From Brevibacillus_H ginsengisoli (GTDB taxonomy: Bacteria > Bacillota > Bacilli > Brevibacillales > Brevibacillaceae), in the NCBI RefSeq assembly GCF_050113715.1, contig NZ_JBNJQR010000001.1, positions 657,305 to 721,304 on the forward strand: a DNA stretch of 64,000 nt, in the 5' to 3' direction. The notes under the pieces were generated by a model. The model made no database searches. It worked only from the letters and a program-made list of their open reading frames with translations, and had not been told where the DNA came from. The position numbers and the translations under genes are program-made. This document shows positions 17,953-27,411 of the stretch, piece after piece (the first letter of the stretch is position 1; each line of letters opens with the position of its first letter).

Positions 17953-19788
17953 ATGAGTCGTGTAATTGGTATTGACCTTGGAACCACTAACTCTTGTGTA
18001 GCCGTAATGGAAGGCGGAGAGCCAGTCGTAATCCCTAACCCGGAAGGCAACCGTACAACCCCTTCAGTTGTGGCGTTCAAAAATGGCGAGCGCATTGTCG
18101 GTGAAGCGGCAAAACGTCAGGCGATCACGAATCCTGACAACACGGTTATCTCCATCAAACGTTGGATGGGAACCAATCATAAAGAAACCTTGGAAGGCAA
18201 AGAGTACACGCCACAAGAAGTTTCCGCGATGATTCTTCAAAAGCTCAAATCGGATGCTGAAGCATATCTTGGCCAACCTGTAACGCAAGCCGTTATTACT
18301 GTGCCTGCTTACTTCAATGACTCTCAGCGCCAAGCAACCAAAGATGCTGGTAAAATCGCCGGTCTTGAAGTACTTCGAATCGTGAACGAGCCAACTGCGG
18401 CTGCGCTTGCGTACGGTATGGAGAAAAACGAAGATCAAACCGTTCTTGTTTATGACTTGGGCGGCGGTACGTTCGACGTATCCATCCTTGAGCTTTCTGA
18501 AGGATTCTTCGAAGTAAAAGCGACTTCCGGTGACAACAAACTGGGTGGAGACGACTTCGACCAAGTAATCATCAACTACCTGGTAGACGAGTTCAAAAAG
18601 GAAAACGGCATTGACTTGTCCAAAGACCGCATGGCGCTGCAACGTTTGAAAGACGCGGCAGAAAAAGCGAAAAAAGACTTGTCTGGCGTACTGACTTCCA
18701 CGATTTCTCTTCCATTTATCACTGCAGACGCTACAGGTCCAAAACACTTGGAATTGAACCTGTCTCGCGCGAAGTTTGAAGAGCTCTCTGCTCATTTGGT
18801 TGAGCGTACAATGGGACCAACTCGTCAAGCATTGCAAGACTCCGGTCTTTCTGTAGACAAGATTGACCGCGTTATCCTTGTTGGTGGATCTACTCGTATC
18901 CCTGCTGTTCAAGAAGCGATCAAGAAATTCTTGGGCAAAGAGCCGCACAAAGGCGTTAACCCAGACGAAGTAGTAGCTTTGGGTGCCGCTGTTCAAGCGG
19001 GTGTACTCACTGGTGACGTAAAAGACGTCGTTCTTCTGGACGTAACTCCACTCTCCTTGGGTATCGAAACAATGGGTGGCGTATTCACCAAGCTGATCGA
19101 TCGCAACACGACGATCCCAACTAGCAAATCTCAAGTATTCTCTACTGCGGCAGATAATCAAACTTCTGTTGAGATTCACGTGTTGCAAGGGGAGCGCCCA
19201 ATGGCGGCGGACAACAAAACACTGGGTCGTTTCCAATTGGCTGAAATCCCGCCAGCACCACGCGGTATCCCGCAAATCGAAGTATCCTTTGACCTCGATG
19301 CGAACGGTATCGTGAACGTACGCGCCAAAGACTTGGGAACAGGCAAAGAGCAACGCATCACGATCACGTCCAACTCCGGTTTGAACGATGATGAGATCAA
19401 CCGCATGGTAAAAGATGCGGAACTGAATGCGGAAGCAGACAAACAACGTAAAGAAGCAGTTGAAATCCGCAACCAAGCTGACCAAATGGTGTTCCAAACC
19501 GAGAAAACCATGAAAGATCTGGAAGGCAAAGTGGATCAAGCTGAAATCGATAAAGCGAACGAAGCCAAAGATCGCGTGAAAAAAGCGCTCGAAGGCACAG
19601 ACACAGAAGAAATCAAAAAAGCTACGGAAGCATTGACTGAGATTGTGCAACAGCTTTCTGTTAAACTGTATGAGCAAGCGGCACAAGCGCAACAAGCAGC
19701 CGAGCAAGCTCAAGGTGGAGCAGGAACTGACGCTCCAAAAGACAATGTTGTAGACGCTGACTATGAAGTAGTCGACGACAAGAAATAA
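17953..19788 (+). CDS. dnaK: Chaperone protein DnaK (Hsp70)
   Basis: A 611-residue ATP-dependent chaperone. It starts SRVIGIDLGTTNSCVAVMEGG, with phosphate loops VYDLGGGTFDVSILE and ILVGGSTRIPAVQ, the linker DVVLLDVTPLSLGIET, the substrate-binding domain and helical lid, and a Gln/Ala-rich tail ending DADYEVVDDKK. GAGGAGG precedes the ATG. The gap in the N-terminal domain relative to proteobacterial DnaK is typical of Firmicutes. Co-transcribed with grpE. Confidence 0.99.
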   Translation: MSRVIGIDLGTTNSCVAVMEGGEPVVIPNPEGNRTTPSVVAFKNGERIVGEAAKRQAITNPDNTVISIKRWMGTNHKETLEGKEYTPQEVSAMILQKLKSDAEAYLGQPVTQAVITVPAYFNDSQRQATKDAGKIAGLEVLRIVNEPTAAALAYGMEKNEDQTVLVYDLGGGTFDVSILELSEGFFEVKATSGDNKLGGDDFDQVIINYLVDEFKKENGIDLSKDRMALQRLKDAAEKAKKDLSGVLTSTISLPFITADATGPKHLELNLSRAKFEELSAHLVERTMGPTRQALQDSGLSVDKIDRVILVGGSTRIPAVQEAIKKFLGKEPHKGVNPDEVVALGAAVQAGVLTGDVKDVVLLDVTPLSLGIETMGGVFTKLIDRNTTIPTSKSQVFSTAADNQTSVEIHVLQGERPMAADNKTLGRFQLAEIPPAPRGIPQIEVSFDLDANGIVNVRAKDLGTGKEQRITITSNSGLNDDEINRMVKDAELNAEADKQRKEAVEIRNQADQMVFQTEKTMKDLEGKVDQAEIDKANEAKDRVKKALEGTDTEEIKKATEALTEIVQQLSVKLYEQAAQAQQAAEQAQGGAGTDAPKDNVVDADYEVVDDKK

Positions 19789-19820
19789 ACGACGTTATTC
19801 ACATAAGTCACAGGAAGAAG

Positions 19821-19857
19821 AGTCAAAGTCAGAGTATCGATGGCTTTGACTTTTTTT
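19821..19857 (+). terminator. Terminator after dnaK
   Basis: AGTCAAAG (19821-19828) pairs with CTTTGACT (19844-19851), followed by TTTTTT. It separates dnaK from dnaJ. Confidence 0.8.
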
Positions 19858-19921
19858 CTAATGAACGCAGGTTTTGAAATCAGTTGATGATCTGTCAAAT
19901 GCAAACGGGCAGGTTCACACA

Positions 19922-19950
19922 TTGATGCGACTTGACAGGCATGCTATAGT
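19922..19950 (+). promoter_or_regulatory. Probable internal promoter for dnaJ
   Basis: TTGATG (19922-19927), a 17-base spacer and TATAGT (19945-19950) with extended TGC. No CIRCE element is seen here. Confidence 0.6.
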
Positions 19951-19990
19951 TAATTTTGACTGTTTGGGATACGGGAGTGATTGAAAACAA

Positions 19991-21118
19991 ATGAAACGCG
20001 ATTATTATGAGGTGCTTGGTTTAGGCAAGGATGCCAGCGAGGACGAAATCAAAAAAGCGTACCGCAAGCTGGCCCGCCAATACCATCCCGATGTGAATAA
20101 AGAAGCAAACGCTGAAGAGAAGTTTAAAGAAGTAAAAGAAGCGTACGACGTTCTCTCCGATTCGCAGAAACGGGCTGGATACGACCGCTACGGTCATCAG
20201 GACCCGACTCAAGGCTTTGGCGGCGGTGGCGCTGGCTTTGATGGAATGGGCGGTTTCGGGGATATTTTTGACATGTTCTTTGGCGGTGGTGGAGGCAGAC
20301 GATCCAACCCGAATGCTCCACGCAAGGGTTCTGACTTGCAGTTTGCCCTGCAAATCGAATTCAAGGACGCGGTGTTTGGTAAAGAAACCGAGATTGAGAT
20401 TCCACGTGAAGCCAATTGCGATTCTTGTAATGGCAGTGGCGCGAAGCCAGGAACGACTCCAGAAACCTGTAAAACCTGTAATGGAACAGGCCAACAAGAG
20501 GTTGTGGCCAATACGCCGTTTGGTCGCATGGTAAACCGCCGCGCTTGTCAGACGTGCGAAGGCAAAGGGAAAGTTATCAAGGAGAAATGCTCGCATTGCC
20601 GTGGAACCGGTCGCGTGAAAATTCGCCGCAAAATCCATCTCAACATCCCAGCGGGTGTGGACGACGGAGCACAATTGCGTGTTGCGGGTGAAGGGGAAGC
20701 GGGAGTTAACGGCGGACCGGCAGGAGATTTGTATGTTGTGCTGCGCGTGAAATCCCATGACTTTTTCGAGCGTGAAGGAAATGATATTTACTGTGAGGTA
20801 CCGATTAATTTCGCGCAAGCGGCCTTGGGCGATGAGATTGAAGTGCCAACATTGGATGGCAAAGTGAAGCTGAAAGTACCAGCGGGCACTCAAACGGGAA
20901 CCTTCTTCCGCATTCGTGGAAAAGGGGTGCCTCACCTAAGAGGCAGCGGCACAGGCGACCAGCATATCAAAGTACGTGTCGTGACACCTACCAAACTGAC
21001 CGACAAGCAAAAAGAATTGCTGCGCGAGTTTGGAGCAGGCGATGGAACTCCATTGGAGATCCCGCACGAGGATGAAAGCTTTTTTGGTAAAATGAAACGA
21101 GCGTTTCGCGGAGAATAA
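19991..21118 (+). CDS. dnaJ: Chaperone protein DnaJ (Hsp40)
   Basis: A 375-residue type I J-protein that stimulates DnaK ATPase and presents clients. It has the J domain with YHPDVNK, a Gly/Phe-rich linker (about residues 75-105), four zinc-binding repeats (CDSCNGSG, CKTCNGTG, CQTCEGKG, CSHCRGTG), and beta domains ending in an acidic/basic tail. It is preceded by a terminator and its own likely promoter, so it need not follow dnaK levels strictly. Confidence 0.98.
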   Translation: MKRDYYEVLGLGKDASEDEIKKAYRKLARQYHPDVNKEANAEEKFKEVKEAYDVLSDSQKRAGYDRYGHQDPTQGFGGGGAGFDGMGGFGDIFDMFFGGGGGRRSNPNAPRKGSDLQFALQIEFKDAVFGKETEIEIPREANCDSCNGSGAKPGTTPETCKTCNGTGQQEVVANTPFGRMVNRRACQTCEGKGKVIKEKCSHCRGTGRVKIRRKIHLNIPAGVDDGAQLRVAGEGEAGVNGGPAGDLYVVLRVKSHDFFEREGNDIYCEVPINFAQAALGDEIEVPTLDGKVKLKVPAGTQTGTFFRIRGKGVPHLRGSGTGDQHIKVRVVTPTKLTDKQKELLREFGAGDGTPLEIPHEDESFFGKMKRAFRGE

Positions 21119-21156
21119 TTGAGGAAACAATCGGAAGTAACGGGGGATGGTTAAAG

Positions 21157-22098
21157 ATGAAGTGGTCAGAAATTTGTATCCATACGACATCAGAAGCAGT
21201 GGAGGCAGTCTCTAACTTATTGTACGAGGCTGGAGCCAACGGGGTTGTAATTGAGGACCCAGAAGTCTTGCACCGAGATTGGGATACTCCTTTTGGTGAG
21301 ATTTATCATCTATCCCCCGACGATTTTCCGAGTGAAGGTGTTTATGTGAAAGGCTATTTACCGGTCAACAGCTATTTGGGCGAGACCGTTGATGCACTGA
21401 AAGACCGATTGAATGAACTTTTGTTGTACGGATTGGAACTGGGAACAGGAACAATTACGACAACGGAGGTTCACGAGGACGAGTGGGCTACCGCGTGGAA
21501 GAAGTACTATAAGCCAGTCACCATCTCGAAGCGAATCACGATCACTCCGGTTTGGGAGGAGTATGTTCCCAAGAGCGACGACGAGCTCATCATCGAGATG
21601 GACCCGGGAATGGCTTTCGGAACCGGTACACACCCTACGACTGTACTCTGCATTCGGGCGATTGAGGATTATTTGCAACCCGAAGATCGCGTCTATGATG
21701 TCGGAACGGGAACAGGAATCCTGAGTATTGCGGCAGCTAAACTGGGTGCTTCTTCAATCCTTGCGATGGATTTGGATGAGGTAGCCGTTCGCTCTGCCCA
21801 AGAAAACATTAAGATAAATAAGTGCAGTGAACATATTACAGTGAAGCAGAACAATCTGCTTGATGGCATTGAGAACCAAGTGGAAGTGGTTGTTGCCAAT
21901 ATCTTAGCAGAAGTAATCGTTCGTTTTACGGATGATGTACACCGCGTCTTGTTGCCCGGCGGGACATTTATCGCCTCCGGTATTATTCAAGCGCGTGAGC
22001 AAGACGTGAAGGAAGCGTTGGCAGCATCTAATCTCGAAGTTATTGAGACCCAGTACATTGATGATTGGGTAGTGATCATTGCGAAAAAACGAGCTTGA
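21157..22098 (+). CDS. prmA: Ribosomal protein L11 methyltransferase
   Basis: A 313-residue SAM-dependent enzyme that trimethylates uL11. N-terminal substrate domain (MKWSEICIHTTSEAVEAVSN), then MDPGMAFGTGTHPTT, motif I VYDVGTGTGILSIAA, motif II ILAMDLDEVAVRSA and VVVANILAEVIVRF. It lies 38 bases after dnaJ and probably shares its transcript, as in other Bacillales. Confidence 0.97.
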   Translation: MKWSEICIHTTSEAVEAVSNLLYEAGANGVVIEDPEVLHRDWDTPFGEIYHLSPDDFPSEGVYVKGYLPVNSYLGETVDALKDRLNELLLYGLELGTGTITTTEVHEDEWATAWKKYYKPVTISKRITITPVWEEYVPKSDDELIIEMDPGMAFGTGTHPTTVLCIRAIEDYLQPEDRVYDVGTGTGILSIAAAKLGASSILAMDLDEVAVRSAQENIKINKCSEHITVKQNNLLDGIENQVEVVVANILAEVIVRFTDDVHRVLLPGGTFIASGIIQAREQDVKEALAASNLEVIETQYIDDWVVIIAKKRA

Positions 22099-22177
22099 TT
22101 ATTTCTCTCGCCTCGTTTCCATAAAAAGAGTTAAGACGTTTCGCATAAAACAAGATAGAATAGAGAGGTTGCCCATC

Positions 22178-22909
22178 ATGCAACGATATTTTATCGCGCC
22201 TGATCAATGGATGGATGAGCAAGTGGTGATTACTGGCGATGACGTCCATCATATTGTGAAAGTCATGCGATCAGAAGTAGGCGATCAGATTCTGGTCAGT
22301 GACGGAGCAGGTCGCGTAGCTTCTGTTCGGTTGACACAAATCGATCCAAAAGAAGTACGTGCCCAAGTCGTCGAACTGCTAGATGAGCATAGGGAAATGC
22401 CGATTCAGGTCACGATTGGACAAGGTTTGCCCAAGGCAGATAAATTGGAATGGATTCTGCAAAAGGGAACAGAGATGGGAGCGTACGCTTTCCAGACGTT
22501 CTCGTCAGAGCGCACGGTTGTGAAGCTGGATGAGAAAAAAGAAGGCAAGAAGCTGGAGCGTTGGCAAAAAATAGTCAAGGAAGCAGCCGAGCAATCCCAT
22601 CGGGCAATTTTGCCGGAAGTGTTGTCCCCTACAAGCTTTAAATCCATTCTGGAACAAGGAAAATCCTACTCCGCAAGAATCATCGCCTATGAAAAGGAAG
22701 CGGCTGTAGGTGTGAAAGAAGTGCTTTCTACGCTTTCGCCCGGGGATTCTCTTTTGGTATTAATCGGACCAGAGGGCGGTTTTTCTGTGGAGGAAGTGGC
22801 ACAGGCTGAAGCAGCTGGTTTTGTCTCTGTGCATTTAGGTCCGCGAATTCTGAGAACGGAAACGGCGAGTCAGTATGTGCTGGCGGCGGTTTCCTATCAT
22901 TTTGAATAG
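22178..22909 (+). CDS. rsmE: 16S rRNA m3U1498 methyltransferase RsmE
   Basis: A 243-residue SPOUT-fold enzyme with an N-terminal PUA-like domain. It starts MQRYFIAPDQWMDEQVVITGDD, then HHIVKVMRS. The C-terminal knot is visible in LLVLIGPEGGFSVEEV and LGPRILRTETASQYVL. The ATG at 22178 with GAGAGG upstream is chosen over an open frame that starts 33 codons earlier, inside prmA. Confidence 0.96.
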   Translation: MQRYFIAPDQWMDEQVVITGDDVHHIVKVMRSEVGDQILVSDGAGRVASVRLTQIDPKEVRAQVVELLDEHREMPIQVTIGQGLPKADKLEWILQKGTEMGAYAFQTFSSERTVVKLDEKKEGKKLERWQKIVKEAAEQSHRAILPEVLSPTSFKSILEQGKSYSARIIAYEKEAAVGVKEVLSTLSPGDSLLVLIGPEGGFSVEEVAQAEAAGFVSVHLGPRILRTETASQYVLAAVSYHFE

Positions 22910-22993
22910 ATTTGTACTGTCACAGGTTGTTTGAGCCTCACCATGTAAAGCAGTAGTTACATGCGTTGAGCAGCTTAGAAAGGAGGGAGAGCA

Positions 22994-24352
22994 ATGGGCA
23001 GTGTTGCTTTCTACACATTAGGATGCAAAGTGAACAGTTATGAAACAGAAGCGATCTGGCAGTTGTTCAAGTCGAACGGATACAACCGTGTCGATTTCGA
23101 GACAGAGGCCGCTGATGTTTATGTGATTAATACATGTACCGTTACCAATACCGGTGATAAGAAGAGTCGTCAGGTCATCCGTCGAGCTATTCGCCGTAAT
23201 CCAGAAGCAATCGTAGCCGTTACAGGCTGCTATGCGCAGACCTCTCCTAACGAGATTGCGGATATTCCAGGTGTGGATATCATCGTGGGAACTCAAGGTC
23301 GCGAGAAACTGATTGAATACGTGGATCAAATCAAGCAGGAGCGCACACCGATCAACGCGGTTGCCAACATCATGAAAGCCCGTTCGTTTGAAGAACTGGA
23401 CGTTCCCGCTTTTACAGACCGTACGCGCGCGTCTCTGAAAATCCAGGAGGGCTGCAATAATTTCTGCACCTTCTGTATTATCCCATGGGCGCGTGGCTTG
23501 ATGCGTTCGCGCCAACCTGAGAGTGTCATTGAGCAAGCGAAGAATCTGGTGGAAGCAGGCTACCTGGAGATCGTCCTTACAGGTATCCACACAGGTGGTT
23601 ATGGTGAGGATCTGGAGAATTACAACCTGGCTAAGCTTTTGCGTGACCTCGAACAGGTTGAAGGCCTGAAGCGTATCCGAATCAGTTCCATTGAAGCCAG
23701 CCAACTCAGCGATGAAGTGTTGGAAGTGATCAACAACTCGGATAAAGTATGCCGCCACCTGCACGTTCCATTACAAGCGGGTGACGATGAGGTTCTTCGC
23801 CGCATGCGCCGTAAATACACGACAGCGGAATTCAAAGAACGCATGGAAAAAGTTCGCAAGGCTCTTCCAGGTGTCGCTTTGACCACAGACGTGATCGTAG
23901 GCTTCCCAGGTGAGACAGAAGAGCAATTCATCAACGGCTACAACTTCATCAAGGAGATCGGTTTTGCGGAGCTGCACGTTTTCCCATATTCCATGCGTAC
24001 AGGAACACCAGCAGCGCGTATGCCGGATCAAGTGCCGGAAGAAGAGAAAAAAGAGCGTGTTGCTAAACTGATCGAACTGAACGTTGCGTTGACCATGGAT
24101 TATGCTAAAGATTACGTAGGTGATGTGCTGGAAGTGATTCCAGAGCGAGCGTATAAAGAAGACCCAACCAGCGGATTGATGATGGGTTACTCCGATAACT
24201 ACCTGAACGTTGTATTCCCAGGTACAGAAGAGATGATCGGCAAAGTCTGCAAGGTCAAAATCGACGAAGCAGGCTCTGAGTATTGCAAAGGCACCCTGGT
24301 ACGGGTATTGGAGAATCAAGCGCCTTCTATCGTGGGGGAAACCGCCATATGA
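22994..24352 (+). CDS. mtaB: tRNA t6A37 methylthiotransferase MtaB
   Basis: A 452-residue radical SAM enzyme that converts t6A to ms2t6A at tRNA position 37. An N-terminal UPF0004 domain has three Cys (LGCKVNSYE, NTCTVT, VTGCYAQ). The radical SAM cluster motif is EGCNNFCTFCIIPWARG, and a TRAM domain follows near the C-terminus. The gene order rsmE-mtaB is conserved in Bacillales. AAAGGAGGGAG precedes the start. Confidence 0.96.
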   Translation: MGSVAFYTLGCKVNSYETEAIWQLFKSNGYNRVDFETEAADVYVINTCTVTNTGDKKSRQVIRRAIRRNPEAIVAVTGCYAQTSPNEIADIPGVDIIVGTQGREKLIEYVDQIKQERTPINAVANIMKARSFEELDVPAFTDRTRASLKIQEGCNNFCTFCIIPWARGLMRSRQPESVIEQAKNLVEAGYLEIVLTGIHTGGYGEDLENYNLAKLLRDLEQVEGLKRIRISSIEASQLSDEVLEVINNSDKVCRHLHVPLQAGDDEVLRRMRRKYTTAEFKERMEKVRKALPGVALTTDVIVGFPGETEEQFINGYNFIKEIGFAELHVFPYSMRTGTPAARMPDQVPEEEKKERVAKLIELNVALTMDYAKDYVGDVLEVIPERAYKEDPTSGLMMGYSDNYLNVVFPGTEEMIGKVCKVKIDEAGSEYCKGTLVRVLENQAPSIVGETAI

Positions 24353-24777
24353 TCGAAATCTCCGCAGGCGGGGTTGTTTACAGCAATCAAGGTGACCAGC
24401 TCTTCATTCAGCTAATCGAAGACCGTTACGGGAAAATGACACTCGCCAAAGGCAAGCAGGAGCCGGGCGAGACGATTGAAGAAACGGCTTTACGCGAGAT
24501 TTTGGAAGAGACGAGTGTCCAAGGGCGTTTGATTCAGCCAATCGAAATCGTCCATTACACGTACAATCATCCGGCAACGGCTGAGATCATCAATAAAGAA
24601 GTGCATTATTATCTGGTTGAGGCATTAACCGAAGATTTAACGGCTCAAGTCGAAGAAATTAAAGCCGTTCACTGGTATGCCCCGCTGGAAGCATGGGCGA
24701 ATCAACAGAAAAAAGGCTATAAAAACAACGAGATCGTCCTGCAAAAGGCGCTGGCTCATCTAGGAATTAATGTGTAA
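24349..24777 (+). CDS. NUDIX hydrolase
   Basis: A 142-residue protein with a complete Nudix box, GKQEPGETIEETALREILEETSV (read in two overlapping parts), for cleavage of a nucleoside diphosphate linked to another moiety; substrate unknown. Its ATG overlaps the mtaB stop (ATGA), so it is probably translationally coupled. A longer open frame that starts inside mtaB is not credible. Confidence 0.9.
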   Translation: MIEISAGGVVYSNQGDQLFIQLIEDRYGKMTLAKGKQEPGETIEETALREILEETSVQGRLIQPIEIVHYTYNHPATAEIINKEVHYYLVEALTEDLTAQVEEIKAVHWYAPLEAWANQQKKGYKNNEIVLQKALAHLGINV

Positions 24778-24798
24778 ATAAACAAAATGGGTATAACG

Positions 24799-24835
24799 AA
24801 GCAGTTGGCATAGAAGTGTGCCAACTGCTTTTTTT
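24799..24835 (+). terminator. Terminator after mtaB-nudix
   Basis: GCAGTTGGCA (24801-24810) pairs with TGCCAACTGC (24819-24828) and is followed by seven Ts. Confidence 0.9.
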
Positions 24836-24854
24836 ATACGAGCCCTCCATTTTA

Positions 24855-24863
24855 TGATATAAT
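24855..24863 (+). promoter_or_regulatory. Extended -10 of the cytolysin gene
   Basis: TGATATAAT (24855-24863) is a strong extended -10 about 24 bases before the start codon. No good -35 is visible because that position lies in the tail of the preceding terminator. Confidence 0.55.
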
Positions 24864-24886
24864 TTTCCATAAAGGGGGGAGTTTTT

Positions 24887-26416
24887 TTGGAAATTTTTAA
24901 TCTCTTTAAAGGAGCTAAATTAGTGGCAAGTTTAGCGGTTAGTTTATGCATCATGAATTATCCGTTTATTACTTCCGCTGAAACATTGCCAACTAGCTTA
25001 CCTTGTGAAACGAGCAAACCCAGTGACGTTGATACTGGAATTGCGAACTTAAACTATAATAACAACGAAGTTTTAGCGGTAAATGGGGATAAAGTAGAAA
25101 GTTTTGTCCCAAAAGAAGGGATCAACTCAAACGGTAAATTTATCGTAATCGAACGAGCGAAAAAATCACTGACCACTTCACCAGTGGATATTTCCATAAT
25201 GGATTCCATGACGAATCGCACTTATCCAGGAGCGTTGCAATTGGCAAACCAGGCTTTTGCGGATAATCAACCGAATCTTTTAGTGTGCAAAAGAAAGCCG
25301 TTGAATATTAGTATCGATTTGCCTGGGATGAAAAGAGAAAATACCATTACCGTTGAAAATCCAACTTACGGCAACGTATCTGGAGCCATCGATGAGTTAG
25401 TGTCCACTTGGAATGACAAATATTCAGCAACTCATACTTTACCTGCAAGAATACAGTATGCGGAGTCGATGGTGTATAGCAAATCCCAAATTGCAAGCGC
25501 TTTGAACGTTAACGCGAAGGTTTTGGATAACTCTCTGGGAATTGACTTTAACGCCATTGCAAGCGGAGAGAAAAAAGTGATGGTTGCGGCCTATAAGCAA
25601 ATTTTTTACACTGTAAATGCTGAACTGCCGAACAATCCGTCAGATGTATTTGACAATCGTGTTACTTTTCAGGAGTTAACGAGTAAAGGCGTAAGTGATG
25701 AGGCCCCGCCTGTTATGGTGTCCAACGTAGCTTACGGCAGAACCATTTATGTAAAATTAGAAACGACCTCGAAAAGCAAAGACGTACAAGCCGCATTTAA
25801 AGCGCTGCTTCAGAACAACAATGTAGAAACAAGCGGACAGTACAAAGATATTTTTGAGGACAGTTCCTTTACGGCAGTTGTTTTAGGCGGGGACTCACGA
25901 GAGCATAACAAGGTTGTTACCAAAGACTTTAATGAAATTCGAAATATTATTAAAGACAATGCTGAATTTAGTCCGAAAAACCCAGCATACCCGATTTCCT
26001 ATACCAGTGTGTTCCTTAAAGATAACGCGGTAGCGGCTGTTCATAACCAAACCGATTATATTGAGACTACAACTACAGAATTTTCGAAAGGGAAAATAAC
26101 GCTTGATCATTCTGGCGCTTATGTTGCTCAATTTGAAGTTGCTTGGGATGAATTTACCTTTGATGAAAATGGCAAGGAAGTGTTAGCCCACAAAACCTGG
26201 GATGGAAACTACAAAGACAAAACCGCTCATTTCTCAACCGTGATACCTCTTCCGCCGAATTCAAAAAATATAAGAATCTTCGCGAAAGAATGTACAGGCC
26301 TTGCGTGGGAATGGTGGAGAACGATCCTTGATGAACACAATGTTCCATTATCCGACGATATCAAAGTGAACATTGGTGGAACGACATTATATCCAAAAGC
26401 AAAGATTAGCCATTAA
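24887..26416 (+). CDS. Cholesterol-dependent cytolysin (thiol-activated pore-forming toxin)
   Basis: A 509-residue secreted toxin. A signal peptide (residues 1-31, ending FITSA) precedes mature domains. The membrane-contact undecapeptide ECTGLAWEWWR (about residues 468-478) is essentially the classic sequence with Leu in one position. The Thr-Leu cholesterol-recognition pair is present at about 500-501 (GGTTLYPK). These proteins bind cholesterol and form large ring pores in animal membranes. The TTG start follows AAAGGGGGGAG. The gene is visibly more AT-rich than the flanking housekeeping genes and lies between two terminators, which suggests acquisition. Related toxins are known from Brevibacillus. 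Confidence 0.96.
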   Translation: MEIFNLFKGAKLVASLAVSLCIMNYPFITSAETLPTSLPCETSKPSDVDTGIANLNYNNNEVLAVNGDKVESFVPKEGINSNGKFIVIERAKKSLTTSPVDISIMDSMTNRTYPGALQLANQAFADNQPNLLVCKRKPLNISIDLPGMKRENTITVENPTYGNVSGAIDELVSTWNDKYSATHTLPARIQYAESMVYSKSQIASALNVNAKVLDNSLGIDFNAIASGEKKVMVAAYKQIFYTVNAELPNNPSDVFDNRVTFQELTSKGVSDEAPPVMVSNVAYGRTIYVKLETTSKSKDVQAAFKALLQNNNVETSGQYKDIFEDSSFTAVVLGGDSREHNKVVTKDFNEIRNIIKDNAEFSPKNPAYPISYTSVFLKDNAVAAVHNQTDYIETTTTEFSKGKITLDHSGAYVAQFEVAWDEFTFDENGKEVLAHKTWDGNYKDKTAHFSTVIPLPPNSKNIRIFAKECTGLAWEWWRTILDEHNVPLSDDIKVNIGGTTLYPKAKISH

Positions 26417-26432
26417 TCTTAATCTTATCGCA

Positions 26433-26475
26433 AAGAGATAACGAGGTGATTTTCTCCTTCGTTATCTCTTTTTTC
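26433..26475 (+). terminator. Terminator after the cytolysin gene
   Basis: A perfect 12-bp stem, AAGAGATAACGA (26433-26444) with TCGTTATCTCTT (26459-26470), followed by TTTTC. Confidence 0.9.
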
Positions 26476-26571
26476 TTCTCAGTGGATTCCCCATCTATTT
26501 AAAAGCTCCTTGGTACATACCCACTTCTTTTTGAATAAAGTGGGATAAAGGCTATTTACGGGGGAATCCAT

Positions 26572-27330
26572 ATGATTCATGTACCCAATGCTACCATCGA
26601 GGTGAACCAATTAGCAAAACAATGGCATTTGGATAAAACCGGGATTAATGTACTAAACGCCATGTCAAAGAGCGAAAAAGTTTATGAGTATGAGAATGTT
26701 GAGCAATTACATTTTGAAGTTGTCACAAGAACCAATTTCGTGAAGGCATCGTATGCGCTGAACGGATCTGGCGCTGGCTTTGCTACCCTTACGAAAACAA
26801 AATGTAATCCACAATATTGGGAGAAAACGAGCAATGGAGGGTTCTTGCTAAAAAAAGGTGTTTTGCCATCGACAGGAATACGTGACATTTTCAGACAGGG
26901 GTGGCGCTATGCCTTTGAGTGTGGAACATCAGTCATCATTGTTTACTATAAGGGAGTGCTGGAAACCATACACGAAGCAACCTTTAATCAATTGTTTCAA
27001 AACCTATTTTTATTTATGGGGAATTACGATAAGGATTTACAGCTTGTGTCGATACATGATCAATATGCCCTGCCAGGAGATATTCGCTATTTCAAAAATC
27101 CTGAGGTTGATCCGAAGCATATTGATTGGCAAGGCGAGAATACGGTATACCTGGGAAATGGTATGTATTACGGACATGGTATCGGGATTACCTCTGCTCG
27201 CGGAATTATCGATCATCTGAACACCCATCGAATCAGGGGGGCAAAAAGGTCAGCATATCTCACAGATTATATCGTTCGTCCTGATTTTAAGCGGTTGCAA
27301 GCCACAGTATCAACTGGTGTAAGTGGTTAA
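26572..27330 (+). CDS. tgl: Protein-glutamine gamma-glutamyltransferase (spore coat transglutaminase)
   Basis: A 252-residue bacterial transglutaminase that forms glutamyl-lysine cross-links in the spore coat. It aligns by eye with B. subtilis Tgl along the whole length: TKTKCNPQYW, PSTGIRDIF, then the active-site YAFECGTSVIIVYY (Cys117), YFKNPEVDPKHIDWQGENTVYLG, GHGIGI and GAKRSAYLTD. Length matches Tgl (245). The ATG has GGGGGAATCC upstream. A late mother-cell promoter would be expected but was not identified. Confidence 0.93.
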   Translation: MIHVPNATIEVNQLAKQWHLDKTGINVLNAMSKSEKVYEYENVEQLHFEVVTRTNFVKASYALNGSGAGFATLTKTKCNPQYWEKTSNGGFLLKKGVLPSTGIRDIFRQGWRYAFECGTSVIIVYYKGVLETIHEATFNQLFQNLFLFMGNYDKDLQLVSIHDQYALPGDIRYFKNPEVDPKHIDWQGENTVYLGNGMYYGHGIGITSARGIIDHLNTHRIRGAKRSAYLTDYIVRPDFKRLQATVSTGVSG

Positions 27331-27411
27331 GAAGGCATTGGCCCTCAATGATCCAGAGATTGATGTTGGCAAAAAGTTTGAAAAAAAGTATACTGAACAA
27401 GGAAATATTGT

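Noticed and set aside
18064..19713. 549-codon open frame antisense to dnaK
   Set aside because: A shadow of dnaK codon bias; composition is Phe/Leu/Arg-rich nonsense with no motif, signal or ribosome binding site.
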